Assembly: GCA_003956705.1 (NCBI GenBank)
Contig: QZCP01000024.1
Span: forward strand, 134,348 to 198,347
DNA: 64,000 nt
From: Brevipalpus yothersi
Lineage: Eukaryota > Arthropoda > Arachnida > Trombidiformes > Tenuipalpidae
Direction: 5' to 3'
Shown: piece after piece, positions 11,890 to 24,472 of the stretch
How the letters are laid out: each line of letters opens with the position of its first letter
How positions within the stretch are numbered: position 1 is the first letter of the stretch
Program-made: the position numbers and the translations under genes
The notes under the pieces: model-generated
Database searches by the model: none
Seen by the model: only the letters and a program-made list of their open reading frames with translations
What the model was told of the DNA's origin: nothing

Positions 11890-14800
11890 AATGGTTAGAA
11901 TAGAATAACGGCAAAGGGTTAAGGCCAGTACTTTTGTTTTTGTTTGGAGAGCAAGACTCTAGTTCACCAGCTTTCTCATGCACTGCAGTGCATGCGAACG
12001 GAATGAGGTAAAAATTTCAGTTGTTCGCCATGAGCAATCATTCCATTGAAATTGCATTCTTCATTTCTTTCTTATTCATTGTGCAACTGGCCTTTATTAG
12101 TTTCCAGCTTTGGGTTGCATAAAGTTTTTGAGCAATACCACCTCATTTCTCTACGATTTTCACCAAGTGAATTGTGTTTCAATCCATTTTTGAATTAATC
12201 AAATCAAGGACGTGAATGGACGTTGAATCGAATGATCAAAGAGTGTTTGATATGGGATTTGACTTGGATAGTTAACGGTTCCCTAAAAATTTGAGAATTT
12301 CCCAGTCGAATGAACTTTGAATGCCAACATCTTGAAAGAAAATTACTAGCTGTGAGGAAAACTCAAACACTTAGTCATATCGTAGTCAATGGGCATGAGG
12401 CCTATAAATTCAACCACAAGGCTGATAAATTCTTGGAATCTGATGCACTTTATCCAGTCGGATAATCAGAAGCCATTCGTTCTAAGTGTGGTATTCCAGT
12501 ATAGTCTCCTGAAGAGCTGCTTACTCTCATTTCATCGCAATGGAGTGAAAGGAACCTGAATTAAAGTGCCAGAGCGCAGGTAGAGGGTTTAAATTAATCG
12601 GATAACTGGGGTGTCGAAAGTGAGAGGCCAAGGGATAGCATGATTATGATCATCAGGTTAGTCCTTGTGTTCACTTGGACTATTTGACTTGTTTATGGGC
12701 TCAGTCTATCATTGAGAGTGGCGAGACTCCAAATTTCTGTTACCACCGGTTGATACTTGATCAAGCCGGATTTATTGTCCATAGTCCACTTTGGAGAGCT
12801 TGATGATGAAGGGACTGGATGGAAGCAGATCTAGAATAGGCAAAGGCGATAAGCTTAATAAACAGGTCTGCTTCACCTAGACATACACCAATGGTGGGTC
12901 CTCAAGAGTTGATCATAAAAGTCAATGACCTTGTGAAAATGTAACTCATGTAATCAGAAAAATACTAGTCCATGTTCATACTACTTGTCCTCCATACTTT
13001 ATGGGACTTATCCTCCACGCCTTCGCACCATGAGCTTTTGGACAAATATTCTTTCGATTTCCTGAGGCTTGATCACAGATCATGATGTCGAGTTGTGTTC
13101 TCTGTAAAAACAGAAGAGAAAATAAATATCTTAGAGTTCCAAGAAGGGAATCACTACCTATTTCAAGGAGTAAAAATTTGGTTTAGTTTCGGATCATAGG
13201 GAGAATAGATCAGCGAAATGCTAACGATATACACTTAAATCATGACCCAAAGATGATGGATACAATTTATGATCATGCCAATGGGAAAAATAGCCATTGA
13301 GATAATAGATGGAAAAAGATATTCTCAGTCCAACAGGTATGTAGGGCTTGAGATCAGGTGGAAAAAGGAAACAGGAATGATTATCTCTATTTTGTAAGTT
13401 GATGAGTGGAGTAGTTTGAATAGTAAGCATCTTTGTTGCACTCAGCATTTGTAAATGTGACCTGTTGCTGGAGAGACGAGTTATTTTTCAAATAAGAGAA
13501 AGAGATTCATGATTACCAGAATGATAATCGATTTCTTGGGCCAAATAGTTTATCCCAGACGAATGGCACGCTTATGCTTGAATGCCAAGATGCAGAACGT
13601 CTTGAGGAAGCGCCAAGAGATCACGAAAAGAGACTCACAAGTGAAACACTCTCCACTGATGATTAGAACAGGAATCCAGGAAATGTAACTCTTTGATGAC
13701 TAAAGATAGGCGAGGCCATTTTCTTCCCTCTGGAATGGATGATCCACGAATAAATTATAATACACACTTGGCCAAATAAAAATTTTTTTGAAGGGCTTTG
13801 GAATACTGGAAGGTCGTTCATTCACATTTATTTTGCTTTCCTCATTCGAATCATCATTAGCAAATAGTTTCAACCGGAAGAGGGTCTCACTGAAACAAAG
13901 AATATTAGGCTTCCGGGTCGGGTCTTTCGGTCAACTTTCCTTGGGGCGTTTGTGGGATAATTTTCCCAAACTCATCAGAATAAAAATGAGCACATTGATG
14001 AGGCAGGTCAACTACATGATCACCAAAATAATAATAATCATCATCATCATCCCTAGCCACAGCCATAAACACAGCGGATCATGATTTACGTGTCCATTGC
14101 TTGTATCATGATTTCCGATTTTTGCCAAATGATTTGCTGCTGCAACTGGCATTTAATCGTTGGATAGATAGATTCTCTTCTCTTCTGCATCTGTGTTTTA
14201 CCATCAGATATACACGATGAGAATAATAAATTTTCGAGTATTCCAAGGAAAGCAAGTAGCCAGTTGCATGAGGACAGATATGGTTCAAGGTTGGTGTTGC
14301 CAGCTACCAACTCTTATCATTGTTCAATGAAGTCCAATGAAGGAGTAAAACAGGGATAGCAAGCAATGAAGACGATTAATTACTGATATAATCTCTTGTT
14401 GAAGACTGTCTTTATGAGTCTATCATAATTTATTTACCTTTTTGATTTTACTTTTGGTGGAAAAAGATAAACATCCAGAAATATGAGCAGCATCCATGGT
14501 ATATGATGTAAAGTTTTTATGGATTCGAATCGAATCTATTAACAAGACGATCCATCTTCTGGGTTATATTTCCTGATTGAATGTGTCTAGATTTTCTCAA
14601 GTATCATCCATTTTCTGCACAACCTTTAACATGACCAATTTGATCAGCAAGCCAAGTAAATCAAAAAGATTTACAATGAACAAAAAAGGAATTTCCATAA
14701 GATGATGCTCCCAATGTTATTATTTGAGATGCTACGAGGAAGAGACCAAAAAAATGAATCAAGTAAGAGTGGCTACTGATGGAGCTAATGATGGATGCAT

Positions 14801-15087
14801 TCTCAATGTCATTCACCTTAGTCAAAGCATGAAAATGGCAAACGAAATCAATCTTCATCCTTTTGGAGAAGAGAGAGAGAGAAATTTTGAGCCGAAAAAT
14901 TTTTACCGGAAAAATCAATTACACTGCCTCCCTTATTTGGATTCATGGAAATCAGTTTGAGGTCATATTCAACCTCCCATGGATATATCATGACAGTAAG
15001 CTCTATCCTAGGCCAATAAAGTCAAACTTATCGAGTCTATCAGGTCTTCTCATCACCCATCATGATGCGTGCATCACAAGAGTAACT

Positions 15088-15090
<3 letters not shown>

Positions 15091-15121
<31 letters not shown>
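15091..15121. repeat. (TC)n microsatellite
   Basis: A perfect TC run of about 31 bases in the gene-poor region. Confidence 0.95.
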
Positions 15122-15123
<2 letters not shown>

Positions 15124-15978
15124 ATTTCTTCTTTAAATACTGATTACCATATTCAATTCTTCGCTCAATGCTTTGATTGATTTGAGTGCTACCAGGCTGA
15201 ACGTGCCTTCATCTACTTGCCCATTCACCATCTTCCTCTCTAATTGCTGCCAAGGCTTATCAATTCCAACCTTGGACTTGGAAAAAATCTAGATGACCGA
15301 CTTCCCCTGAGAGCATTTTTGATATTTTTTTATCCCCATCAGAGGAATAGCTTTCTTTTTTCTCAAGATGACTGAGAACAGAGATAAGAGTTGAAAAACT
15401 ACTCTGATCCATATGGTATCGGTGGAAGGGATAGATCTTGATCAAAAAAATCGAGAAAAAAATCAAGGTGATGGCATTACTGCTTCTAGGAGATCAACAA
15501 TAAAACAATGATAATTAATCTTACCAGATAGATATGTTTGACAAATGGCTCAATCAGTAAGGTGATCAGATGGAAAAATGACCATCTTTATTATTATAGT
15601 TGAATATAGACTACGAGGAAGAGGTTTAATACTGATTTTATCGAAGTAGTTTGATGAGCCTAGGTTGCATCTCTTTGTTTCATTAACATTATTTTCGCCT
15701 AGCAAATTGAACACATATCAATCAACACTCAATCAAAACTTTCAGCAAAGAATGACACGCTCTGCTGATCTGAGTAAATGATAATAACAATTAACAACAA
15801 ATGATCAAAATTGCGAGCGAAATAAATCAAATTAATAAAAAAAATTACTGTTAACTATTTGAGAAAAATCATCCCTTCAAGGCCGAAATCACTGCAAGTA
15901 AACAAACACAGCTCGACACATGAGTTCAACGAATTTTTGCTCGGATTTCGAAAAATAAGTCATTTGAGTTATCAGATT

Positions 15979-15979
<1 letters not shown>

Positions 15980-16043
<64 letters not shown>
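15980..16043. repeat. (CT)n microsatellite
   Basis: A perfect CT run of about 64 bases. Confidence 0.97.
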
Positions 16044-16046
<3 letters not shown>

Positions 16047-17785
16047 CTCATGGAAATTGAGAGAAATTGATTATTTATCTCATCATCAGGATGAAAATAC
16101 TCGAAATAAAGTAAAAATTGCTCCTCAAATTTTGTCATCTCTTCTAGTTAGTTATCACAGTTAAGGGCGAAGAGATCCATCCAACGAGCCTGATTTCATG
16201 GCATGGTGTGAGTAAATCGTGAGTTTAATATCTATGTTGGAGGAACCTCAAGTTCATATCTGTTCTAGAGATGAAATTTCACAGAATTTCAGGCATCAAT
16301 TCTAATTATGGTGCATATATTTGTATTGATACACTCTTGTACATTGGATTTTCTTTGCACCCTGATTCTAAACATCTTGCCCAGAATATTTTTTCTACTC
16401 TACCAGTAATGAGACAACATTTCTATATCATGCGGCTCTTTTCAAACTTCTACCATTGGTGGTGGGGATTACTTTTTTCCTGACAGCTGCCATGATATCA
16501 TTAGTCTGAGGAGAAAAAATTTTCTAAATTGTGTTGAAAAATCACTATTGAGTCACTCAAAATGCATGTTACGTGCCAATGTAAGAACTTAAATTGTATC
16601 TTATCATCGAATCAATAGACCAAGTATACAACTTGATTGGGATGCGTGCTCAAACGTTATCTAATTTGAACTAAGTAAATTGAAAAAGATGAATGATCAA
16701 CAAGACAGTCCATAGACCGAGAAGGTTGGTGAAGTTTTTTTCCCATGATCAGTCCATTCAACTTGCTCATAGCAATGGGTTTTTAGGGTTAAATCTACAT
16801 AGTCAATGTTACAGGATAAATTGTAGTTATTATGGATAAAAAGAAGAAGAAAAAATGTGAGCAAAAGATTAAGAAGAATCTCATGTTCATGAGATCAGCA
16901 GGTGAAACATGTCAATGTCCAAGTTGAGGCAGTATTAAGAGAGAGACTATATTTGAGTAAGGCATAGAATACACACAGGTCATTGTGATTTGAGGTAAAA
17001 AAATTTCAATCAGTTCATGCAACTCCACAAAATAATGATCTAAAGAAAAGATAAGGGTAAATTTAGAATATATCATGTGTTCCAATCGGTAAGACCGCCA
17101 ATCATATATTCATCAAAAAAATTGTATAACCATAGCTTTAGATGTTGAGGGAATGTGTATTTTGAGAAATTTTGAATCCCTTCTCTGACCAGTTGCCTTG
17201 GACATTGGCAAAGATTATCATCAAATAACGCAAGGAAAATTCACTCTCTCTCTTCCATTTGAACCAAGATCGTGAGTATCTATAATTTATCCAGTCACAA
17301 TGTACCATTAAAATGTAAAATTTTTACTCTCTCTCTTCTATACTCATCTGACTAGAATTACCATTCTAGTTTATATGGGCAACATCTTCTGTCAATCAAA
17401 AATCATAGGTTTTCATAGCATGAAAATCGTTGAAAAGTCGCTAAACTCTGTGGAAATTTATCCAAAATAAATTCAAGGGAAGGTTGAATGTATCCGAGTT
17501 ATTTCAAGCCTCAATCGATGCTGTAAAAAGATTAAATGTAAACACACATGAACTTCTTTCATACCTCTCTATACCTGTTGTTGCATCTTACATCAGTAAT
17601 TCATCTGAAAATTTGATTAATGGTTCCTGATATTCACTCATTCACTAACTCTTGCTCGTATCCGGTGGATATATTCACTGGAAGAAAAAACACTTAACGA
17701 TGATGTCAACATGAACGATTGACACTCATCATGTAGTTCAAATGAAAAGATGTGTAAAGAAAGAGAGAGAAGATGTGCGAAAAAG

Positions 17786-17787
<2 letters not shown>

Positions 17788-17865
<78 letters not shown>
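17788..17865. repeat. (GA)n microsatellite
   Basis: A perfect GA run of about 78 bases, the second longest complete tract in the window. It lies about 285 bases before an oppositely oriented CT tract at 18150. Confidence 0.97.
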
Positions 17866-17867
<2 letters not shown>

Positions 17868-18147
17868 AATATTTTGTGGATACATTAAAAATTCCCATCC
17901 ATAATGACCATTTATTCTTACTCATTTTTCCGAGAAAATGCCAGAAGAAAAAAATTTTTTCTCATTTAACAAAAGCACACAAGCACACGGTAAGGAAACC
18001 AATGCACTGGTCTCTTTCTCCATGTATTCATATTTTGCCATTCTTGAATCGAAAAAAAAGTTATCCTCCTCCTTCAAGTACCACTAGAACTCGATGATGC
18101 AACAAATCGTGATTTCACCATGTTGTTTCCTTGAGATTGAGACGAAA

Positions 18148-18149
<2 letters not shown>

Positions 18150-18220
<71 letters not shown>
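18150..18220. repeat. (TC)n microsatellite
   Basis: A perfect TC run of about 70 bases. It faces the GA tract at 17788-17865, so the two could pair as an inverted repeat in single-stranded form. Confidence 0.97.
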
Positions 18221-18222
<2 letters not shown>

Positions 18223-18612
18223 TCACTTTCTTTCTTTCTCTCCTCATATTCAACATTTCCCGTTTACACCATCATCATCAATACATGTAAATTCATTAGC
18301 GTAAATACAATAAAATACAAAAGATGAATGAGTTAAACATGCGATCCTTTCATTCAAAAGTCGCTGGCCATTGCGAATAATATTCTCTCGCTCATTTTTG
18401 GATATATTCTAACCTGCCACTTTTTGAAAAATCATATAAATTCTTTGCGAGTATTTTGAACTCTCTCTCTCTGATCCTTACCCTAGTCATTTGTTAATTC
18501 AAATTTTCAAAATGTGCAAAATTAATGAATCACAAGAGAGGTGGAGAGGGACATGAAGTGAGACTAAACACCTTTGAATCCTGATGAAAAATTTATTTTT
18601 GATAAGAATAAA

Positions 18613-18618
18613 TTTATT
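18613..18618 (-). terminator. Candidate poly-A signal of the TMEM63-like gene
   Basis: AATAAA read on the minus strand, about 250 bases past the stop at 18870. A second AATAAA lies slightly further on, near 18590. Confidence 0.4.
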
Positions 18619-18869
18619 CAACTTTGACTTGATGATTCTCGATGATTCTAAGCAAGCTTTGAGCCTTCATCAGGAGAAAATCAATCAGAACGGTAAACAA
18701 GCATTTTTTCACTTTCAAAACAACGAACTTCTTCTGGGATGTCGAATAATTATTTGATAGTTCTAAAATTGAATTCGACGGGAAGAAACAGGGAATTTCA
18801 CCGATCAAAGCTGATTTTCAACCAAAAATTAGAATTAATAAAAATCCAAACAAATCAAGGCTTCCATAA

Positions 18870-21800
18870 TCAGCAACACTGGCCCGAAGCATCAGCAGGC
18901 CGTACTATTTTATTGATTTGGGCGATATTGTCTCTCTTGATTCTTCTCTCTTCATTTTCATCATTTTCTGGAACATGTTGGTCCTCATGTCCATCATTTT
19001 CTGGATGTTTTGAGCCCGTTTTCGAAGAGCCAAGGGTTGGTAAAATGCCTGGTACATAATAACAAGCACACCAATTAGATTCCTCCACAGTTTCACCAGC
19101 CTGCTATTAGAGAAAATAAAAAGTTCTATGTAAAAAATACATTGGATTGAAATAAGAATCATGACAAACCTTCATTTGACCAGGTATTTTTCTGTTTGCC
19201 ATCAGAAAAACTAGTGTCATAAATGCACCTCCAAGGAATATACATGCACCAAACGAAATGACTTCTGTTGGAGCTTGTTGAACGTAGATTAAGCTGAAAA
19301 CTTGAAAACACATGAAAAGTAGCGAAACATAGACAATAATAACACTTCGTCTATGAATTTTGAAAGTAACGGTACCCATAACCATGCAATGATAAATATT
19401 GTATCGATCAACATAATATTTCACTATCATGTAAATTAGCCCTGAAAAAAAGTGTAAAAATTATGAGTATTTGATTCGTCAGTCTTTGGCACTCTGGGAC
19501 GAGAGTGACTGTAAATAGAAATGAATTACCCATAACTATTATCATCGGACAGGCTATACTGTATATCATGATTAAAGTCACCATGAAAAGTAGAGCAGAA
19601 TATTCGAAACCGAAACTGAAATCGATAGGGACAGCTCTTCGAGCAGTTTCAAATTCAGCAGGACCAGAACAAACGAAATACATTTGTATTATATACGCTG
19701 AAATTCGACCAAAACGTATCAATTTGAATCCATTTCCAATGAAAGTGGCTTGAATTATGTAAGTCATGAAGAAGGAATATTCGTATGAATGAAATAAACA
19801 ATACCACTGGAAGTTTTCGTTCTTCTTGATGCTTCGATAAAGTTCGAAAATACTGAAAAAAGAAGCAATACACAAATTAGTGAAAACTATGAAAAAAGTT
19901 GCTCAATATTTCAATCAATGTACCTATTCAATCCGAGAGATGGAATTATCAGAATTGTGCACAATAAATACAAATAAATTCGCCAAAGAAGAGCAAAACT
20001 ATGCTCAGATCGAAGTTTTTTAGGTATTCCAGATGATAAACTCGTCACCAATGATGGTATGATGGATGTGATTGCAACGAAAAAAATTGCTTTAAAACTT
20101 GTGTTTATGAAATCTGAATCGATTACGGGTGTATAAATTGTTCCATTGCTGGAAATTTTTTTCGATGTCTGATTGGCGAGGCCACTTAAATATTTTTCAT
20201 TCAAATAGTCAAACCAGGGCTTGGCAAACATGGGAGTAGTACAAAAAAACAGCAAAATGAATAGTGCAATATTCATGAAAATCTCCCGGATAAACGAACA
20301 TTTTGGATCCATAACCAAAGCAGCCCAATTTAAATCTCTAGGATCTGGTGCTTGAGTTACCTGGAGGCTTTGAATCGCATTCCAGAACTTTTTGGTTCTT
20401 GTGGCATTGACACCCATTTTAGCGAGACGCTTTATAACACTTTTATCGTGTCTCAGTCGATGAAGTACCATTTCGCTTTGAAATTTTGTTCGAAAAGTAA
20501 TGAAAAGTGACCCTCTTGGATTACTAATTATTCGCTCATAAGTATCCAGTAAAGATTTAGCAACTTCCCACTTAGCTTTGTAATAATAAGTGCAACCATA
20601 TACTTTGGGGAAGCATGAACATAATCCAAGTAGACCTAACCATTGACCACATGAATGAGGTCTCATTTCATACGATTCTCCGTATCGTAGCATGTATGCT
20701 GTGGAATATTTCCATGCTTTGAAGCATTTAATATAATCATCTCTTAGTTTTTGCAAAATATCCGCATCATAAACATACTGTATTCCTTCGATTACTTTGG
20801 TGGAGCCCACAAATTTGGCCAAAAAATCGGCAATCTCACGCTTCGAATGTGGAGGATTAGACCAATTTTCAATTAGAAGTGTACGCTCAGAATCATTTCT
20901 TCGATCAAAATGAATTAACATACTGTATCGATAGAATACGAATGCAGCTATTGGTAAGGATAGACCAGTGACAAATACATGGCACCAAAAGTGGGTTGAG
21001 CCTGGAGGAATATTCTGGATAGTACTTCGAGCGAATAGGGTATCAAAACTTGCTGGTATAACGGAACCTTGAAGATGGACAGGAACCAAAATCAATAAGC
21101 TAATAGTACATTGAGCGGCTAGAAAGTATATGATGTATCGAAGGAAGAGAAAATATTTGGCTGCATCTGGGCCTCGACGATTGACAACTATTTCCTCTGT
21201 CAAATTGAAAAAATGTTTCAATGGTAAAACTGTCTCTCTTGGCTTCAAAAACGATAGAGCATCATCTTTTTGCCCCTCTTTCTCAGCAGCTTCTTCCTCA
21301 TCAACATTTACCAAAAAGGATTCCAATTTTTTCGCCTCAGGATCATTTTCTGACGATTCATCCGATTTATTTGGCCCTGTTTCATCTTCAGTTTCAGATT
21401 TTTCAGATTCTTCCGATCCTTTGGATTCTTTTCCAGCTTTTTTAGCTTTTTCGGCCTCTTCGGCCTTCTTCTTGTCTCTTGCCTGTTTTTCCTTTTCTTT
21501 CTTTTTTTTCATCTTCTCTCGTCTTTCCTGATCTTTTCGTTTTCGAGCTATTTCCTCTCGAACTTTTCTCTTCAAAGCCACATATTCTTCAGCAGTATCA
21601 CCTAAAGCACGTGGTGAAAAGGGTATGTTTCCCGAGGCGATCTTTGCCTTCAGTGTGGGTGGTAAAGATTCAATAAGGCCCGGTTGAAGTGCTGTATTGG
21701 TGTCCATACTGTGCATATGATGTTCACCGGATGGAACATCTTGAGTTTCATTTTGAAACGGATATTGTTCACGGTATATGAATTCAATAAAGCCCGTTTT

Positions 21801-22184
21801 ACTGGTCAGCGTATTGGTGGTGTAAGCGGAATGGCCCTTTTTGATCAATATTTCGGCAACAATAGCCATCCCAATGAAACTAGACATGGCTACGATGAAA
21901 CTTCGAATCAGTCCCCATGTATTTTGATTACTAGGCCGATTGGCTGAAGTACACTGATAATCAGGATCTTCCTGATGTGAATGTTCATCGTCTTCATTGT
22001 CATCTAGTGGCTTCACGGTCACTTTGACTCCTTCAATTTGTGAAGTTTGGGCTATCAGGATTGTGTTTGATAAGATGAGAATAAAAATTGGAATAGATAG
22101 AGATAACCACTGACCATTCATGTGTGTTATGATAAAAATATTTTTCATTTGATCACGTAAAAATTCAAGATCACCATTATTCAC
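18870..22184 (-). CDS. Tmem63: TMEM63/OSCA-family (CSC1-like) cation channel, divergent
   Basis: Predicted multi-pass membrane protein of the mechanosensitive and osmosensitive TMEM63/OSCA family. Exons are 22184-19924, 19852-19530, 19441-19170 and 19100-18870, with matching GT-AG phases; the product is about 1,028 residues. A leader (MNGQWLSLSIPIFILIL) is followed by TM0 (IRSFIVAMSSFIGMAIVAEI). A long cytosolic stretch with a Lys/Glu-rich run follows, then TM1 after RRGPDAAKYF and TM2. The cytosolic core ends in DPRDLNWAAL before TM3 (FIREIFMNIALFILLFF). Exon 2 carries SFFMTYIIQATFIGNGF (the pore-helix position in this family) and GFEYSALLFMVTLIMIYSIA. Exon 3 opens GLIYMIVKYYVDRYNIY, a strong family signature. 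The tail is acidic and hydrophilic. The charged insert makes it longer than typical animal TMEM63 proteins. In-frame ATGs shortly after the first make the exact start uncertain. Confidence 0.85.
21330..21590 (-). other. Lys/Glu-rich charged segment in the TMEM63-like protein
   Basis: Roughly residues 198-285 read as alternating blocks of Lys, Arg, Glu and Ala (RREKMKKKKEKEKQARDKK and similar), followed by a Ser/Glu/Asp stretch. It lies between TM0 and TM1, in the first cytosolic loop, and probably forms a coiled coil or a disordered polyampholyte. This low-complexity composition is not part of the conserved family core. Confidence 0.7.
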
Positions 22185-22587
22185 ATGGGGCTAGATAGTA
22201 GAGACGAGAAATTTTCGATCTACTGAAAAAGAGAGATTAAAGAGAATATGGACTATCAAAAATTGGAATGCCTCAATAATAGTGGAAACGGAAAGATAAA
22301 AATAATGGGCTTTCGAAAAAGGATTCTGTAGTGGAAATTTATCATCAAAACAGTTGATTATATCCTTCTGATTAAACAATGTGTCACATTATCATCATAT
22401 TATATTTCCTTTTTCAATTGTGTCTGAATCGGTTTTCTACACACAAGATACAGAAGAAGAAGGAGAATAATTATTGGTGAAAGAATGGATACAGTCTAGA
22501 GTGTAGGATGAGAAAGAATCATCACTTTCGTCGACCCAATTTCAAATGGAACGCAAACATGAGAAGGTTAAGTAGAATATTACTTGG

Positions 22588-22590
<3 letters not shown>

Positions 22591-22631
<41 letters not shown>
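22591..22631. repeat. (GA)n microsatellite
   Basis: A perfect GA run of about 41 bases, about 400 bases upstream of the TMEM63-like start. Confidence 0.95.
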
Positions 22632-22633
<2 letters not shown>

Positions 22634-23758
22634 TGAAAAAAGTAAAAGATGATCGCATGATGATGGTATTAGCAATCAAGGAGATACTGAAATGGAATCC
22701 TAATCAGAAATTCAAATTTTTTTCGCTATTGACTAAAAATGAAGACACTTTTTCCATGAGAAAATGCAAATGGAGGTGTCTATTAAAGCATGAACACTAT
22801 TATAAATGTTAGGAATGTGTGTATTTGATTGGCCTCTAAATAGCTGGAAAATTAGGATCATCAATGTCGGAAGTGGGCCTAATCAAAGACAATAGATCAT
22901 TAGGAGACTTTCTTAATAGCTTCTCTTACAAATCTTATGATATGCATATATGAGGGTAATTTTTTCATTAACACAAGCGAATATTTTGGCTATATCCCTA
23001 AAATTTTATCCAAAATGATGTCCTACTGCCGATTAATCTAACGTGTCTCAACAAATCTATGAGTGGAGTACAATCAGCGGCTTGTTGATGCATAGTTCAA
23101 TTTTTCATGCTCTAGAATTATCAATCGGTAAACTTGACCGGATGAACAGAATTGAACCACACAAATCGAATTGGAATCTTTAGAGGCTTTCTGTGTCAAT
23201 TGTAATATTGTTTTTTTTTCTTCAATATTCTATGAGAAATGAATGAATAAAATCACATTTTAAACGAGGACAAATTCTTAGACAATGTTGAACAATGGAA
23301 ATAAAAACAAAGAAAAGAGGTTAAAGATTGTATATACACAAATGATCATTTTGCAAATGAAAAATGATTCAATATTAATAGAGAGATGACTTGATGTTGT
23401 CGTGGTTATGTGATGATATTGGGTGCCAAATGTTAGTCTTGATGACAATTAATGTCAAGTGAGAGGGAGGTTAAGTGAATAGAGAATCGAGAGAAATGAA
23501 AAGAAAGAGAAAGAGAGAGGAATACTTAACTCCTACTATCAAAATATTTGAGTGAGTGTATCGAATTGGGTTATAATTTGACAAAATTTTTCTGTCCTAT
23601 TCTATACATTCTTTGAGCCAATTTTTTTGAGCAATCCTTTCAGTTTACGCACCATCGTTTACTATTATATGTCATCGTTCTGGTAGAATTTTGTGAGAGA
23701 GAACGGTAGAATAATACTGGGCTTGGTGTTGAGGACGATAAAGTCATCATTTGAGGTT

Positions 23759-23821
<63 letters not shown>
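23759..23821. repeat. (GA)n microsatellite
   Basis: A perfect GA run of about 62 bases, roughly 430 bases upstream of the cuticle-gene TATA box. Confidence 0.97.
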
Positions 23822-23824
<3 letters not shown>

Positions 23825-24250
23825 GGGAGGATGAGAAAGTGAAAGTGTACGAAAGTGTACGGAGGTGGAGGAGGACTGAAAGGCACACATACACTAAACT
23901 AAACCAACCAATATGCCAACTAGGTGTCGTTTTGATGAAAAATTTTACATCACAAGAAAGGCAATTTATTCAACTTGATTGTTTTCACTTCTCAAAGAAT
24001 TTTATCTTCTTCTTTTCGTTTCTCAATATGATTCGACCCTCTCTCTCTCCCTCTTCCCCCCATCTCTCTCTATCTCTTCATTTTACCGGCTTCCTTCTTA
24101 AATAATGAATGAGGAGGTAGCAAAGTTCGCACCAACACCCAGTAGAGCTCGTATTTTCGTTGTGACGAACGACATCAATTTGCGTACGAGAGAGAGAGAG
24201 AGAGAGAGAGCGATAAAACAAAGAGTTGGAATGTTAAGAATGGATGCATG

Positions 24251-24258
24251 TATAAAAG
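24251..24258 (+). promoter_or_regulatory. TATA box of the cuticle-protein gene
   Basis: TATAAAAG in good context, about 220 bases before the chosen start codon. Transcription would be expected to begin roughly 30 bases downstream, near 24280. TATA promoters are common in highly expressed, stage-specific cuticle genes. Confidence 0.55.
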
Positions 24259-24472
24259 GGAAAGTGAGATGCGGTTCGAATTCATAATTTGAGTTTCCTC
24301 TACCATCTTCATTCCTCAAGCATCTTCTATCGGAAGTTTTGGTGAATATTGTAATCATCATTTGATCAGTTCATCGACAGTATTTCAAGACTTGTGAATA
24401 TTATCATCAACACTTTTTGTACTCTTCCCATCTCATATTGTGAGCCAAAATCTTCTTTGCCATTGTAAAAAA

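Larger units (their letters stand above)
9644..18869. other. Gene-poor intergenic region
   Basis: Between the tenectin-like start and the TMEM63-like stop I find no gene model that I can support. The stretch holds GA or CT tracts at 10543-10609, 11817-11879, 15091-15121, 15980-16043, 17788-17865 and 18150-18220. A patch at about 10620-11600 shows short protein-like segments on the minus strand, broken by frame changes and stops. The other open frames are short, low in coding character, or consist of Arg-Glu or Leu-Ser runs from the microsatellites. Confidence 0.6.
22185..24472. other. Intergenic region between the TMEM63-like and cuticle genes
   Basis: No supported gene. It should hold the TMEM63-like promoter and 5' UTR (next to 22185) and the cuticle-gene promoter (near 24251), since the two genes are divergent. 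GA tracts lie at 22591-22631 and 23759-23821, with a short one at about 24187-24209. The open frames around 23640-23894 are microsatellite artefacts. Confidence 0.6.

Noticed and set aside
13788..14084. A 98-codon frame in the gene desert
   Set aside because: It ends in an ATA/ATC repeat run and shows no domain, signal peptide or neighbouring exon.
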